From: Hanleya hanleyi
Taxonomy: Eukaryota > Mollusca > Polyplacophora > Lepidopleurida > Hanleyidae
NCBI GenBank assembly: GCA_036873755.1
Contig: JAVTVY010020566.1
Location: forward strand, 17,561 to 81,560
DNA length: 64,000 bases
Direction: 5' to 3'
The first letter of the stretch is position 1. Each line of letters starts with the position of its first letter. The notes under the pieces are model-generated. The model had not been told where the DNA came from, did not search any database, and saw only the letters and a program-made list of their open reading frames with translations. Shown here in pieces: positions 24,215 through 34,190 of this stretch. The position numbers and the translations under genes are program-made.

Positions 24215-25344
24215 ATGTTCTCTTGTTCGACCTGCCGGAAGCCATTTACTCGCTCAGACGGTTTGCGACGGCACGAGTCCTCCATCCACAACGGCGCACG
24301 GTATACTTGTATAACCTGCGCACGGTCATTTAATCGGGAAGATGCTTTACTGCGACATGAGAGGGCACTCCTCGAGAGCGCGATGGTACAATGTAACGAT
24401 TGCGGTCGACTCTTCAAACGATCCAGTCGGTTAAGACGCCATCAGCGTTTGATTCATGGTCCGTCACCACGGTATGAGCGACAACTTCCCACTAAAGAGG
24501 CACCCAGGAGGGTCAGACCTAGTGAAGATTATCCCTGGGAGACAAATGCCACTGGTCATGCGATCACGGAGAGCCCGCCTATACCCACAGTTCAGAAGGG
24601 CCTAGATATCCAGCCGGTCCCTAGCATTACTGTTCCCAGTCATACGCCTGAAAACAACGAACATTTTCTCGAAGATGCAGTGGATGTTCCTAGCGATCTC
24701 GTACAGGACACCCATCCAGTGAGTGACATATATCGGCGCCATTGGCCCATGATGCGGCACTGTTTCCACCGTCATCGCCCTATTCAAGATATCTACAATT
24801 TCGATTGACCGACCTCGCCCGTCTACGCAGCTACGTGGAAGCCATCTTCAATGACCAAGCTACGTCCTTCAAATTCAATCTGGCGTGTGGTTATGTGCTG
24901 CAGCATAAGGAGACAGACCAAGTCCGATACTTTTACCTGAGCAGTAAAAACAAGTCTACGACCAACCGTTCACCATCATTAACCGGGCGTCGCTGGAGAC
25001 GATGCTGGACCAAGTGGACCAATTGAATGTCTTGGAATGGGCCTATGAACAGCGCCCCAAAACCCAACGGGTCGAAGAGAGGGTGACCAATGTCACGTTC
25101 TTCGTGACCAGGCTGACCCACCACGCCATCGGATGAATGTATTCACCCATGCACTGATAGATACTCAGAATGCGCAAACAGTTATCTGAGGATATGTTGC
25201 CTCAACGTTATCCTGGCCTACCCGATGACGATTAGAACAAACGGTTCAGAGCGAACATGCCCGAAGATGGAACTTTCTGAAATGGCGACTTCTGATTGGA
25301 CAAGAACAGATGAGAATGCATCTAACGGACAAGAACGAATATGA
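24215..25344 (+). pseudogene. C2H2 zinc finger / Polinton PolB N-terminal-like protein, right arm
   Basis: Mirror copy of the left-arm gene. The first frame (24215-24808) has the three fingers, but the second finger has lost its last His (ALLES where the left copy has ALHES). The frame ends just after QDIYNF because of a 1-base deletion near 24804, a different base from the one lost in the left copy. The C-terminal domain continues in the next frame from about 24805 (RLTDLARLRSYVEAIFND, FKFNLACGYVLQHKET), and a further 1-base loss near 24950 breaks it again. Both copies are thus inactive as written and decayed separately. No polymerase, exonuclease or integrase motif follows. Confidence 0.75.
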
Positions 25345-25446
25345 CAGATGTAAAGGACGGCCTCTGATTGGACAAGAGGCTACTTGTATTGTAAACATAC
25401 ACAACACCCCCCCCCCCCAGCTTGGGTATGATGTACCGGAGGGGAT

Positions 25447-25452
25447 AATAAA
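25447..25452 (+). terminator. Poly(A) signal of right-arm gene
   Basis: AATAAA about 100 bp after the ancestral stop, mirrored at 20947-20952. Confidence 0.55.
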
Positions 25453-25524
25453 ATGATTGACCTGTCATCCTTGTTGTTGAAAAGGTTTAACGTTGCATTC
25501 CGCAATATTTCAGCTATATAGCGA

Positions 25525-25885
25525 CATGGACAGAGAGTATGTACATGGATTTGAACAGAGTATGTCTACATGGACGTGAACAGAGTACATGTAGAATGAC
25601 ATGCACAGAGTACATTTAGATGGACAAGGGACATGTATATTGACAGAGTACATGTACATGAACAGATTACATGTACAGGCAAATAGTACATGTACAGGCA
25701 CATAGTACATGTGCATGGATATGCACAGAATACATGAACATGCACAGAGTACATGGACATGCAGAGAGTACATGAACTTGCGCAGAGTGAATGTACATTA
25801 GCATACGCAGACGTTTTGTACATGGACATGCTCAAATTACATGTACATGGACAGGTTACATATGGATAGATTACCTGTACACGGA
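25525..25885. repeat. CATGTACATGTACTCTGT satellite, right arm
   Basis: Inverse of 20505-20815, with a few extra units. Confidence 0.85.
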
Positions 25886-25982
25886 CAGTGTAAAAACAAT
25901 AGCCAATTCCGTTTTACTGTCCATTATCTGAGCAGTTAAAGGACGGAAAGCTAACATTTATTTCTTAAATACAGGAAAGATA

Positions 25983-26245
25983 TTTCTAATACAGGACACA
26001 TATGGTATAATACAGCACAGATTCGGTATAATACTGGACAGATATGGTAAAATACTGGACAGATATGGTATAATACAGCACAGATGTGGTATAATGCAGG
26101 ACAGATATGGTATAATACAGCACAGATATGGTATAATACAGAACATATATTGTACAGTACAGGACATATATGGTAGAATACAGGACAGATATGGTATAAT
26201 ACAGCACAGATGTGGTATAATGCAGGACAGATATGGTATAATAAA
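25983..26245. repeat. 22-24-bp satellite, outer array, right arm
   Basis: About 11 units; the left arm has about 16 at the mirrored place, so copy number has drifted. Confidence 0.9.
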
Positions 26246-26800
26246 CAATGGATGGTCCATCTCTACACCAAATACCTTCCTTCACTGCCAGAAAATGTCC
26301 ACTTTGGCTATTACTCCTACTGATGACGTCATCAGTGACGTAACAGATGACGTGGACAGCCCTCAAATCGTGGTCCACACCCCGAGAGCTACAACATGAC
26401 ACCTCCCACGACACATTCGTATCAATAGTGGTCCATCTCTACCCAAAATACCTTCCTTCAGTGCTCCAAAATGCCCACTTTCGCTACTACTCGTACTGAT
26501 GACGTCACCAATGACGTCACAAATGCTGTGGACATCCCTCATATCGGGGTCTGCACCACCGAAACTACAAGATGACACCTCCCACGATACAATCGGACCA
26601 ATAGTGGTCCATCTCTACTCCAAATACCTTCCTTCACTGCCCCTAAATGTCCATTTTCGCTACTACTCCTACTGATGACGTCATCAATGACGCCACAGAT
26701 GACAGGGACAGACCTAAGAATGACACCTCCCTCCACACATTCGGACCAATAGTGGTCCATCTCTACCGCAAACACACACCCATTCACCCCCCAAAATGAC
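26246..26800. promoter_or_regulatory. CRE-bearing ~160-bp tandem repeats, right arm
   Basis: About four units, with TGATGACGTCATCAGTGACG near 26321, GATGACGTCACCAATGACGT near 26499 and GATGACGTCATCAATGACGC near 26673. Mirror of 19655-20035. Confidence 0.6.
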
Positions 26801-27164
26801 CACTTTACTTACTACACCCAACTGCGCATGCGCAGATTGTCGCGACTTGCAATAAAAAATACGCCATTCTGACTCTACCCCAGAAAAGCTTCACTTTGAC
26901 ACTTCCTACGACCCATTTGGACCAATAGGGGCCATCCCTACCCCAAACACACCCCCACGCACCTCCAGAATGCCTGCTTTCTATAATACGACCAGACTGC
27001 GCATGCGCAAAATATTGACAAAGGACGATACATTAGCCGAATCGGATGCTCCTCCACGAGAGCTTCAAAATAAGACCTCATACGACACCATGGGACCATT
27101 AGGGGCTCACCTAGACCCCAACACGTCCACTCAGTATGGACCTATCCCCCATAGCCAGTAGGCC

Positions 27165-27860
27165 TATGGGCCTATATACAGACCTACCCGGTACCTGGGC
27201 TTTTTTTTTTTAAAAATCACCGCTTCACTTCCCATCATGTTTTTCCTGGCGAGACGTGAAAAACAAGACCAAACAACCCATAGTAAAACCCCTAAAAAAA
27301 TCCCAGGATGGACCTATACCCCATAGCGAGTATGGGGCTATATGGCCCTACCCAGGCCTCGGTGAACTTTTCAAAAAATATCACCGCTTCACTTCGAGAC
27401 CCTTCCCATCATGTTTTTCATGGCGAGACGTGAAAAACAATACCAAACAACCCATCGTACTACCCACAAAAAATTCCCAGGATGGACCTATCCCCCCATA
27501 GCCAGTATGGGGCTATATGGGCCTACCCAGGCCTCGGTGAACTTTTCAAAAAAATTTACCGCTTCACTTCGAAACCCTTCCCAATGTGTTTTTCGTGGCG
27601 AGACGTGAAAAACGAGACCAAACAACCCATAGTAAAACCCACAAAAAAATTCCCAGTATGGACCTATCCCCCCATAGCCAGTGTGGGGCTATATGGGCCT
27701 ACCCAGGCCTCCGTGAACTTTTCGAAAAATTTCACCACTTAGCTCCGGGACCCTTCCCATCGTGTTTTGTTTGAAAAACAAGACCAAACAACCCATAGTA
27801 AATTCCACAAAAAAATGCTTTTTATATTTTTTTCTGGAAAAACTTTTACATGCACCCACC
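27165..27860. repeat. 175-bp tandem repeats expanded in the right arm
   Basis: GACCAAACAACCCATAG-type words recur near 27266, 27441, 27616 and 27780 (period about 175 bp). Only one or two degenerate units exist in the left arm. This accounts for part of the 884-bp arm length difference. Confidence 0.85.
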
Positions 27861-27984
27861 GAAGACTGGATGGCCCCGGAGGAACGCTTCACTTTGGCAA
27901 CTCACTCGACCCAATCGGTCCACGGGGGGCCCACTTCGGTCCCAAAACGTCTATTCCCATACTCTTTCTAGGCATTCCCCGTAT

Positions 27985-28237
27985 ACATTAACATTGGAAG
28001 TCACTTGGTTGACATGGGTCTACTTTCTGTCCACGGAAGTGACCGCATCGCCGCCAGACTGCATCACCGCGGAGGAATACATGCCCCAAAGGTCACGCCC
28101 GATTCACGCAGACCGGAAGTGATGTCATACTTTCGCAGAACACACCTCCACAAACCTCCTGCGCACGCCGCAAAATTGCCACAATCGCGCATGCGCAGTG
28201 TGACGAATATTACTTTAAATAGCCTTTATATACTACT
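27985..28237. repeat. Terminal block of the right arm
   Basis: Mirror of 18857-19110; ends ...CCTTTATATACTACT. Includes GCGCATGCGCAGTGTGACG. Confidence 0.85.
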
Positions 28238-28243
28238 TTGGTG
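28238..28243. other. Target site duplication, right (TTGGTG)
   Basis: Partner of 18851-18856; the split PLE resumes directly after it. Confidence 0.9.
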
Positions 28244-28365
28244 GTATAGCCCTGTTTTATAAGTTTCTGCAATAATGTTTCGTGCCGCTGATTAAAATCG
28301 TCACATTTAACAACAGGATCTAGAAAATGCTACTAGGCGAGCTATGTATACGCCATATGCAGTAC
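28244..28365 (-). mobile_element. PLE copy B, 5' portion
   Basis: On the minus strand it reads CTGCATATGGCGTATACATA, then ...GACGATTTTAATCAGC, and stops at the palindrome junction. It matches copy A at about 4262-4380. Homology is lost upstream near 28365. Confidence 0.8.
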
Positions 28366-28399
28366 ATGCCGTACATCACGAGAGTACCCACATAGCATA

Positions 28400-28432
28400 T
28401 TATCCAGGTTACCCATCCAAGTATTGACAGGG
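28400..28432 (-). repeat. 5S-like 3' fragment
   Basis: GGTTACCCATCCAAGTATTG is the reverse of the end of 5S rRNA (box C region). Only about 30 bp is present, probably a SINE remnant. Confidence 0.45.
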
Positions 28433-28584
28433 GTAAACACAATAATGGTCTAGGTGGGTTATACCTGTGGTCATTTTCGGTTTGAGGTCACTCATGTGGC
28501 TGGCAAGTGGATGCGAAGATTGCTGAGAAACTCTGAAAAAACGGACTTGACAGCGGATCATCATAACCATGATAATAAGCGTGT

Positions 28585-28657
28585 GCCAGGATTGTCGTCC
28601 GGTGTCAGTTTTAAGTGCTGGTCCACATTTGTGGGGCGTAGGTTCGAATCTGACACC
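28585..28657 (+). pseudogene. Degenerate tRNA-Leu-like sequence
   Basis: The 3' half resembles tRNA-Leu: a TTTTAAG loop (anticodon UAA position), CTGG, a variable arm CCAC-ATTT-GTGG, and a B-box GGTTCGAATC. The 5' half does not form a good D-arm and the acceptor stem does not pair well. I call it a pseudogene. Confidence 0.35.
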
Positions 28658-28751
28658 TCACACTGACGATTTTGTTGTACTGCAACATGTGAAACTAATG
28701 AACATATCCACCACTATATATGGATAAATTTTGACCATGATAGGCAGCTTT

Positions 28752-28868
28752 GTCAGGATGGCCGTGTGGTCCAAGGCGTCAGTCTCAAGATCCATGCTAT
28801 TTCCTTCACTGAAGGTATTGTTATACTGGTCTGCACATGCGGTTATGGGTTCTAATCCCACTCCTGAC
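28752..28868 (+). tRNA. tRNA-Leu(CAA)-like, intron-containing, possibly pseudogene
   Basis: The acceptor stem GTCAGGA pairs perfectly with TCCTGAC. The D-arm is GCCGTGTGGTCCAAGGC. The anticodon stem TCAGT pairs with ACTGG around a CTCAAGA loop (CAA) and an intron of about 35 nt, where animal tRNA-Leu(CAA) genes carry theirs. A long variable arm (CTGC-ACAT-GCGG) fits Leu. Departures from consensus are the B-box GGTTCTAATCC (G57 changed to T) and an A-C mismatch at the base of the T stem. A 571-bp element inserted at the 3' end and now separates the tRNA from the TTTT at 29457-29460. Confidence 0.6.
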
Positions 28869-29439
28869 TAGCTCTGGTGTAGCCTTGTTCTATACTACAT
28901 GAGAACGACGCTATGGCTGCAAACCAATCACCAGATCGAGTTGTTGGGAAAGTGCCGTACGGGCAATATTTGCCGAACCAATTGACCATAACCAATAAAA
29001 TAATTCGATTCTATGTCCACCTACCTTTCATAAAACACCTTGTTTATCAGCGACTGTCCATTTTTAGTTTTGCAAGACGTCTAAACTTGGACGAGGGGGG
29101 TAAAACTGTCCACATCGCCGTTGTGCGTGTAGTGTTTATCGCGAGTTGTTGTGGCGCGTAATCAGCGTATTGATCGATGTAAAGATGGCGGCGATGTGGA
29201 CAGTTTTAACCCCTCGTCCGAGTTTAGATCTCTTGCCAAGCTAAAAACGGACATTCACTCACAAACAAGGTGTTTTATGAAAGGTAAGTGGACATAGAAT
29301 CGAACTATTTTATTGGTTATGTTCAATTGGTTCGGCAAATATTGCCCGTGCGGCACTTTCCCAACAACTCGATCTGGTGATTGGTTTGCAGCCATAGCGT
29401 TGTTCTCACGTAGTATAGAACAAGGCTATACCAGAGCTA
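28869..29439. mobile_element. Foldback MITE, 571 bp, 9-bp TSD (MULE-like)
   Basis: The ends are TAGCTCTGGTGTAGCCTTGT and the inverse of TAGCTCTGGTATAGCCTTGT; the arms extend about 280 bp with a centre near 29160. ACTCCTGAC is duplicated outside both ends (28860-28868 and 29440-29448). A 9-bp TSD with long inverted ends is typical of Mutator-like elements. No transposase is present. Confidence 0.8.
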
Positions 29440-29449
29440 ACTCCTGACA

Positions 29450-30380
29450 TGCATCATTTTCTGGTCAAAATAACCAAATCCAGCGCTTGTACCTTGTACC
29501 CTACAGGCGAGATAACTCGACCAGGAAAGACAGACACATCATTCCCTACCCGCAACACCCTATGACGCATGTCTGGTTCCAGGATTCTCGTTTGGCGAAA
29601 CCCCGATTCGTCTGAACGTTCGACTTCCGGTTGCGTATGAGCAATACACCCATCAGAACCCAACCGCGACAAGTCCAGACCCGCTGGTATCCACATGGCA
29701 CTAGTTACCCCAATGAAGTAGTGTATTGGAGTTTCATCCATCCGAGTGCGCATTCGACCGCGTCTGCGCCTTTTCTATTAATCCTGGGTGCGCGTGCCCA
29801 TCGTGACGTGAAAGTCACACCATGACCAGGTTAACAAGAGATTTACATAGAATCCCCAACATTGGGCCCAGTATGCCTCAGGTAGTCCCACCGTATACCC
29901 GGGGTAACAGTGTATAGGTTTTTCATCCATCCGAGTGCGCACCCGAGCGTATCTGCTCTTTATCTACTACTGATGACGTCACAGTCACGTAGACATCACT
30001 CAATTCTCATTTTATCTCTTACGCTAAAAACCCCCAAGTCGTTGTCTTCAACACAATTTGAACCATGTATAGCCAGCTGTACGCCAAAACCTCCATAACA
30101 GACCTCCCTGTCGAGTACGCCTGCACACGATGACGTCATCGGCTAAAATCAACCAACGGCCCTGAAATCCCCCAGTCGTACTCCACAACGTCAGCTCGAT
30201 CAATAGCATCCCACACCATAGACTTTGCTCCACAAGAACATGCTGATTCATACTTGTAATGTCTGCCAACACGGTTATTTTTAAAGTCAGTTTTCCGGAT
30301 TTTTTCCAGAATCCTAGATTTCCATCAGGTCAAGTGACCTGAAGTGACCTCGAATCGATGTAAAGTCCGTTTTTCCGCAA
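29450..30380. other. No gene; short direct repeat
   Basis: TTTCATCCATCCGAGTGCGC occurs near 29733 and 29922, with similar flanks, suggesting a diverged ~190-bp duplication. Otherwise no recognisable feature. Confidence 0.5.
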
Positions 30381-31120
30381 TTTTTCCCTGCTCCCAGTTT
30401 TGCATCCACCCGCCAATCACGTGATTAGTAGTTGCCATGGTAACCCAAGGTCAAAGGTCTAGAGCCAAAGATCCGAGGCCAACCTCCGCCACATTCCCTC
30501 CACCACTCGGTGACCGCTATAACCTCACACCGCCGAACCGGCAAGGGTTCGAGCTCCGCTTGCGCATGTGTGAAAGTTTGGCAGTTATTTGCCGACTGAC
30601 GGTGGTTCTCTCCGGGTACTCCAACTTCATTCACCTTTAAAACTGGCGATCATCATATGACTGAAATAACCATGAGGGTGACATAAAACCAAATCCCCAT
30701 CCATCACTCGATTCCTCCCTCAAATGGGCAATATTTCTACTTCATATACTACTTTCGAACGAGATTAATATCTCAGAGTTTGGCATAATTATCTCGGAGT
30801 CCGTGTTATTTTGGCTAAAATCTCGCTGCTCGAGATAAAGATCTCAGGTTCCGAGATAATTATTTCTGGGTCACATGGATCCGAGATAAAGATCTCGGGG
30901 TCGGACAGGTTGATTCTTGGTGTACGCATGCATTGTGGTACCTGAAAAGCCTTAGGTTGTTGTCCTCCGACATGGCTACTGTTCGCATTGTCTGGTGATC
31001 TTTGGACAGTCTGACATAATGATCCCGGGGTTCGAGATCATATATCTAAGTCCGAGATAAAGATCTCGTGTCCGAGATAAAGATCTCGGGGTCCGCGATA
31101 AAGATCTCTGGATCCGAAAT
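30380..31120. repeat. Inverse relative of the 17.4-18.2-kb repeat, with GAGATAAAGATCTCGG words
   Basis: Includes ATACTACTTTCGAACGAGAT and many CCGAGATAAAGATCTCGG words (30835-31105), a nearly self-complementary unit. Confidence 0.65.
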
Positions 31121-32640
31121 AACTTTGAGAATAAAAAATTCATGTCCCTTCTATACTTCCTTGGCAGCTTTTGGCAGCTTTTGGATTGATAAAACTCAGC
31201 TTTATTACCATCAAACACAAAGAAGTTATTCCCATATTAAAGATGTCATCAGCCTTAATATCTAGACTGCCATCAAGTTTTCTAAAATAATCGCTGTTAT
31301 TTTGGTTAAAATCTCACTGATAAGATCACGCTTTATCGCCATGAGTATATCAGGGGATCAAAATTGCATACATTGGTCACGTGACTACATTCAGTTGTTT
31401 GAATTTTGAATTGAACGTTTACTGTTGATGAAGTTAGCAGTGGACGGAAGAAGTTCCTGGGAGCGATGATGTAAAAACAAGCCTCGCTGTCAAAATAGTA
31501 GCATGGCTCTCACTTACGTGAGAGTTGTGATCTCACTATTACGAAGGCATGACTCACCGTTGAGTTTGCCACCATTGTCTCAAGTTGCTAATGAGCGATA
31601 GCACGCACTTTCTGTCACAAAAAAAAAAGAAATATAAAGTTTGGAACAGCCCGGATAGATTACCAGTAATACAAGACGGAACGATGCGGCACCTTTGAGG
31701 CCAACTGAATTTATGTTCACAAGTTTTCTCACACATATCTGCTTCCTCGAGTGTGTGAATAGTGAATAAATGTGTGAATAGTGAATGCATAGTCAATCAT
31801 ATATAAATAAATAACTATACAAAGATAGCATGATGGAGTTTCCGATACTGTATCGTACTTGAAACGTTTTCACATCTTTGGATGTTCTTCTGCAAGTAAA
31901 TATTACATTTAAACGAGCATATATAGTCGCGTCAATCATATATATACAGGAATGGATTGGGAAATCTAGTCACGTGGTAAGTGGAGCGATTGGTATATGA
32001 AGACAGAATAAATTATATTTGTCTTATTTTCCAATTGTCACAATATTACCAGTGGTTTCCCGTTTAAATCATCACCAATTACGCGCAAGTTATCAGAGGT
32101 AAGTCAAAATTGTTCGTACCTCTCAATGGTGGTCTTTGCGATGCTGCCTGACGTTTCTGCCTGTGACTTTTCACCTACTTATCCTGCACTGCTTAAGTTC
32201 ACACGTCGCATGTAATTCTTATGCTCCCCTGCTATAATCACTTCCAAATGGATATCAGAAGATTCTTGATGTCTAAGCCATATACAGGTGAGGCTGGTAA
32301 TTAAAATATCTGAAATGTTTTCAAACTGAGCACGAGACAGTATGTCCAACAGAGCAATGGGCGGACGGGATGGCTACCTCGACAATCATCATGTATATAT
32401 CGACATGTATGTAACTAATTGAATGCGAAGTACCCTTTTCACACTTGAAATATATGAAATGATACTGTTCCATTTTATTATTTTCGCCAATCTTTAGATA
32501 AAAGTCAGTCTGATAAAAGGCGGGAAAACAGCTCAGATCGCTCCTGCAGTCGTCTGAGACCCCGGAGCTTCCGGCGGCCCCTGGACCCTCGCCCTATGTC
32601 CTCTGCGATACTCCCACCTCACTTTGTAATTTGCTGGTGT
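31121..32640. other. No gene seen
   Basis: AT-rich unique sequence. The short frames lack domains. A poly-A run is near 31620. Confidence 0.5.
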
Positions 32641-32649
32641 TACGCCACT

Positions 32650-33060
32650 GAGGCCCCTAAATATTTCTCTTATCTCTTAAGCTAGAGGGTTGAAACTTAC
32701 CACACTATAATTGGGTCAAGCTTTACCAGAAAATGTAAAAAAAATCCAAGTTGGCTGCTTTGATGACGTCACAATGACGTCATCTTCAAAACAGTCATTT
32801 TTGAGTCGATTTTTTGGTCAGATTTTTCGATTTTTTTATTTATGTGTTTTCTTTGCAAGAATTGCATGATAAATTAGTAAATGAAAGTCTGGTGTGAAAT
32901 AAAATAGTTTTTGCCCAATTTTCGAAGAAAAGGAGGGATTTTGAAGAAAAATGACCAAAAAAATCACTTTTCTGGTATACCCCACATGGCCGCCATCTTG
33001 AATATACCCAGATCCTATACTCGTGGGGTTATGCAAATAGGCTCAAAATGACTCCAATAT
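32650..33060. repeat. Dispersed repeat family (AAATCCAAGTTGGCTGCTTT)
   Basis: CTAGAGGGTTGAAACTTACC, GATGACGTCACAATGACGTC and TTTTTGAGTCGATTTTTTGG are echoed near 44520-44650 and near 54940-55020. Diverged copies of one old family with no coding capacity. Confidence 0.6.
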
Positions 33061-33880
33061 GATCAACTGAAAACTCGCGTAGGGTCAGCTTTCATTTTTT
33101 TTTCGTAGTTCCGGTGATAGGGGAGAAAGTTTGGTAGGATGGGGTGGGGCATAATAGCCCCCCTCTCCCATAGGCCAGATAGGGTTACGGTTGGGGTTAA
33201 AAATACCTGCATCTGGGAAGTAGCCGCATCGGTTTCACTTTTACCAGAGGCACCCGCAATTTTTTTAAATAATATGTTGATAAACCATTCCAAAATATTT
33301 GTTTGAACAACTATTCTGTTTATGATTCCTATATGAACCGCTAGCTCCTGTGTACGTGTGCATTAGAAAGTTAATTTTCTAGTAAAATAGAATATAACTA
33401 AAACTAATTGTGAGGGCCTTTTGTACTGACCGAAAGTTCTCTGCGCCAACACGCCCCGAGTGGAACAAGGGAGATAAAACCCTTTCCGAATTAGGATGTA
33501 CAATCTCACTCTCCGCACAGGAAGGAAGAACTGGAACAGGGAAGGTCGCAAGAGGAAAATTCTCTCAATAGCATGTGAAATTATAGGACTAGAGATTGGT
33601 GATACCTCAAATTGACGAATGGAGCGAAACCACTCGCCCATGTTTTAGATGCTTAAAAAACTCTCTGAAACTCATCATTGAGGGAAACTAATGAGTCTTC
33701 TAGAATTTATTTCTAAGATATCGATCAGTTTGAAGAAAACGTAAAAACGATAGGGTTTTGGCTGAAAACAGAGATCCAAATAAAGATTTCAGTGGGTGAT
33801 CTCTTCTCCCTAGAGAAGAGTTATAGTATCATCCGTATGTTACTGTCCAAATAAATAACGACCCCCTCCTCCTATTTGGC
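33061..33880. other. No gene seen
   Basis: Non-coding; short open frames only. Confidence 0.5.
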
Positions 33881-34190
33881 ACTCTCCCTCGTAAACGGTA
33901 GGTACTGGGTTCAATCCCATGCCGGGTCATACCAAAGACTTGAAAAATGGAACTTGTTGCTTCCTCGCTTACACTCACCATTAAGAGGATAGAACAAGAA
34001 CTGGTTCGTTCGGTGTCAGTATAATGTGACTGAGTGGGGTGTCAGTGTGACAGCACAAAGACATGGCAGCATTAGATCTGCTCTAGTACAAGTAGGTACC
34101 CCCACCCTCCCTCACTCTTCCCTTCCCCGTCGTGTTATAGCTGGAAAAATGTTGAAAGCGACGTTAAATCCTATTCACTGACTCACTCGC
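33880..34190 (+). mobile_element. tRNA-headed SINE
   Basis: B-box-like GGGTTCAATCCC near 33908, then a central domain with GTGTCAGTATAATGTGACTG near 34014, and the tail GTTGAAAGCGACGTTAAATC plus TCACTGACTCACTC. The head/centre/tail arrangement is what I know from mollusc V/Core-type SINEs. Its tail matches the 5S-headed SINE at 58267-58499. Confidence 0.75.

Larger units (their letters stand above)
18857..28237. mobile_element. Giant palindromic Polinton-like element, 9,381 bp
   Basis: The termini are AGTACTATATAAAGGCTACT at the left and, read from the right end, AGTAGTATATAAAGGCTATT. Target duplication TTGGTG lies at 18851-18856 and 28238-28243. The whole element is two inverted arms (18857-23085 and 23125-28237) about a 39-bp spacer. 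The target is an RT coding frame whose unbroken form is kept in copies A and D. A 6-bp TSD and 5'-AG ends are published hallmarks of Polintons/Mavericks. The arms differ by several percent, by indels, by repeat copy number and by one retroelement insertion, so this is not an assembly fold-back. No integrase, ATPase, protease or capsid gene is present, so the copy is non-autonomous. Confidence 0.85.

Noticed and set aside
18857..28237. Palindrome as an assembly or library fold-back artefact
   Set aside because: The arms differ by substitutions, indels, repeat number and one PLE insertion, and a TSD flanks the whole unit.
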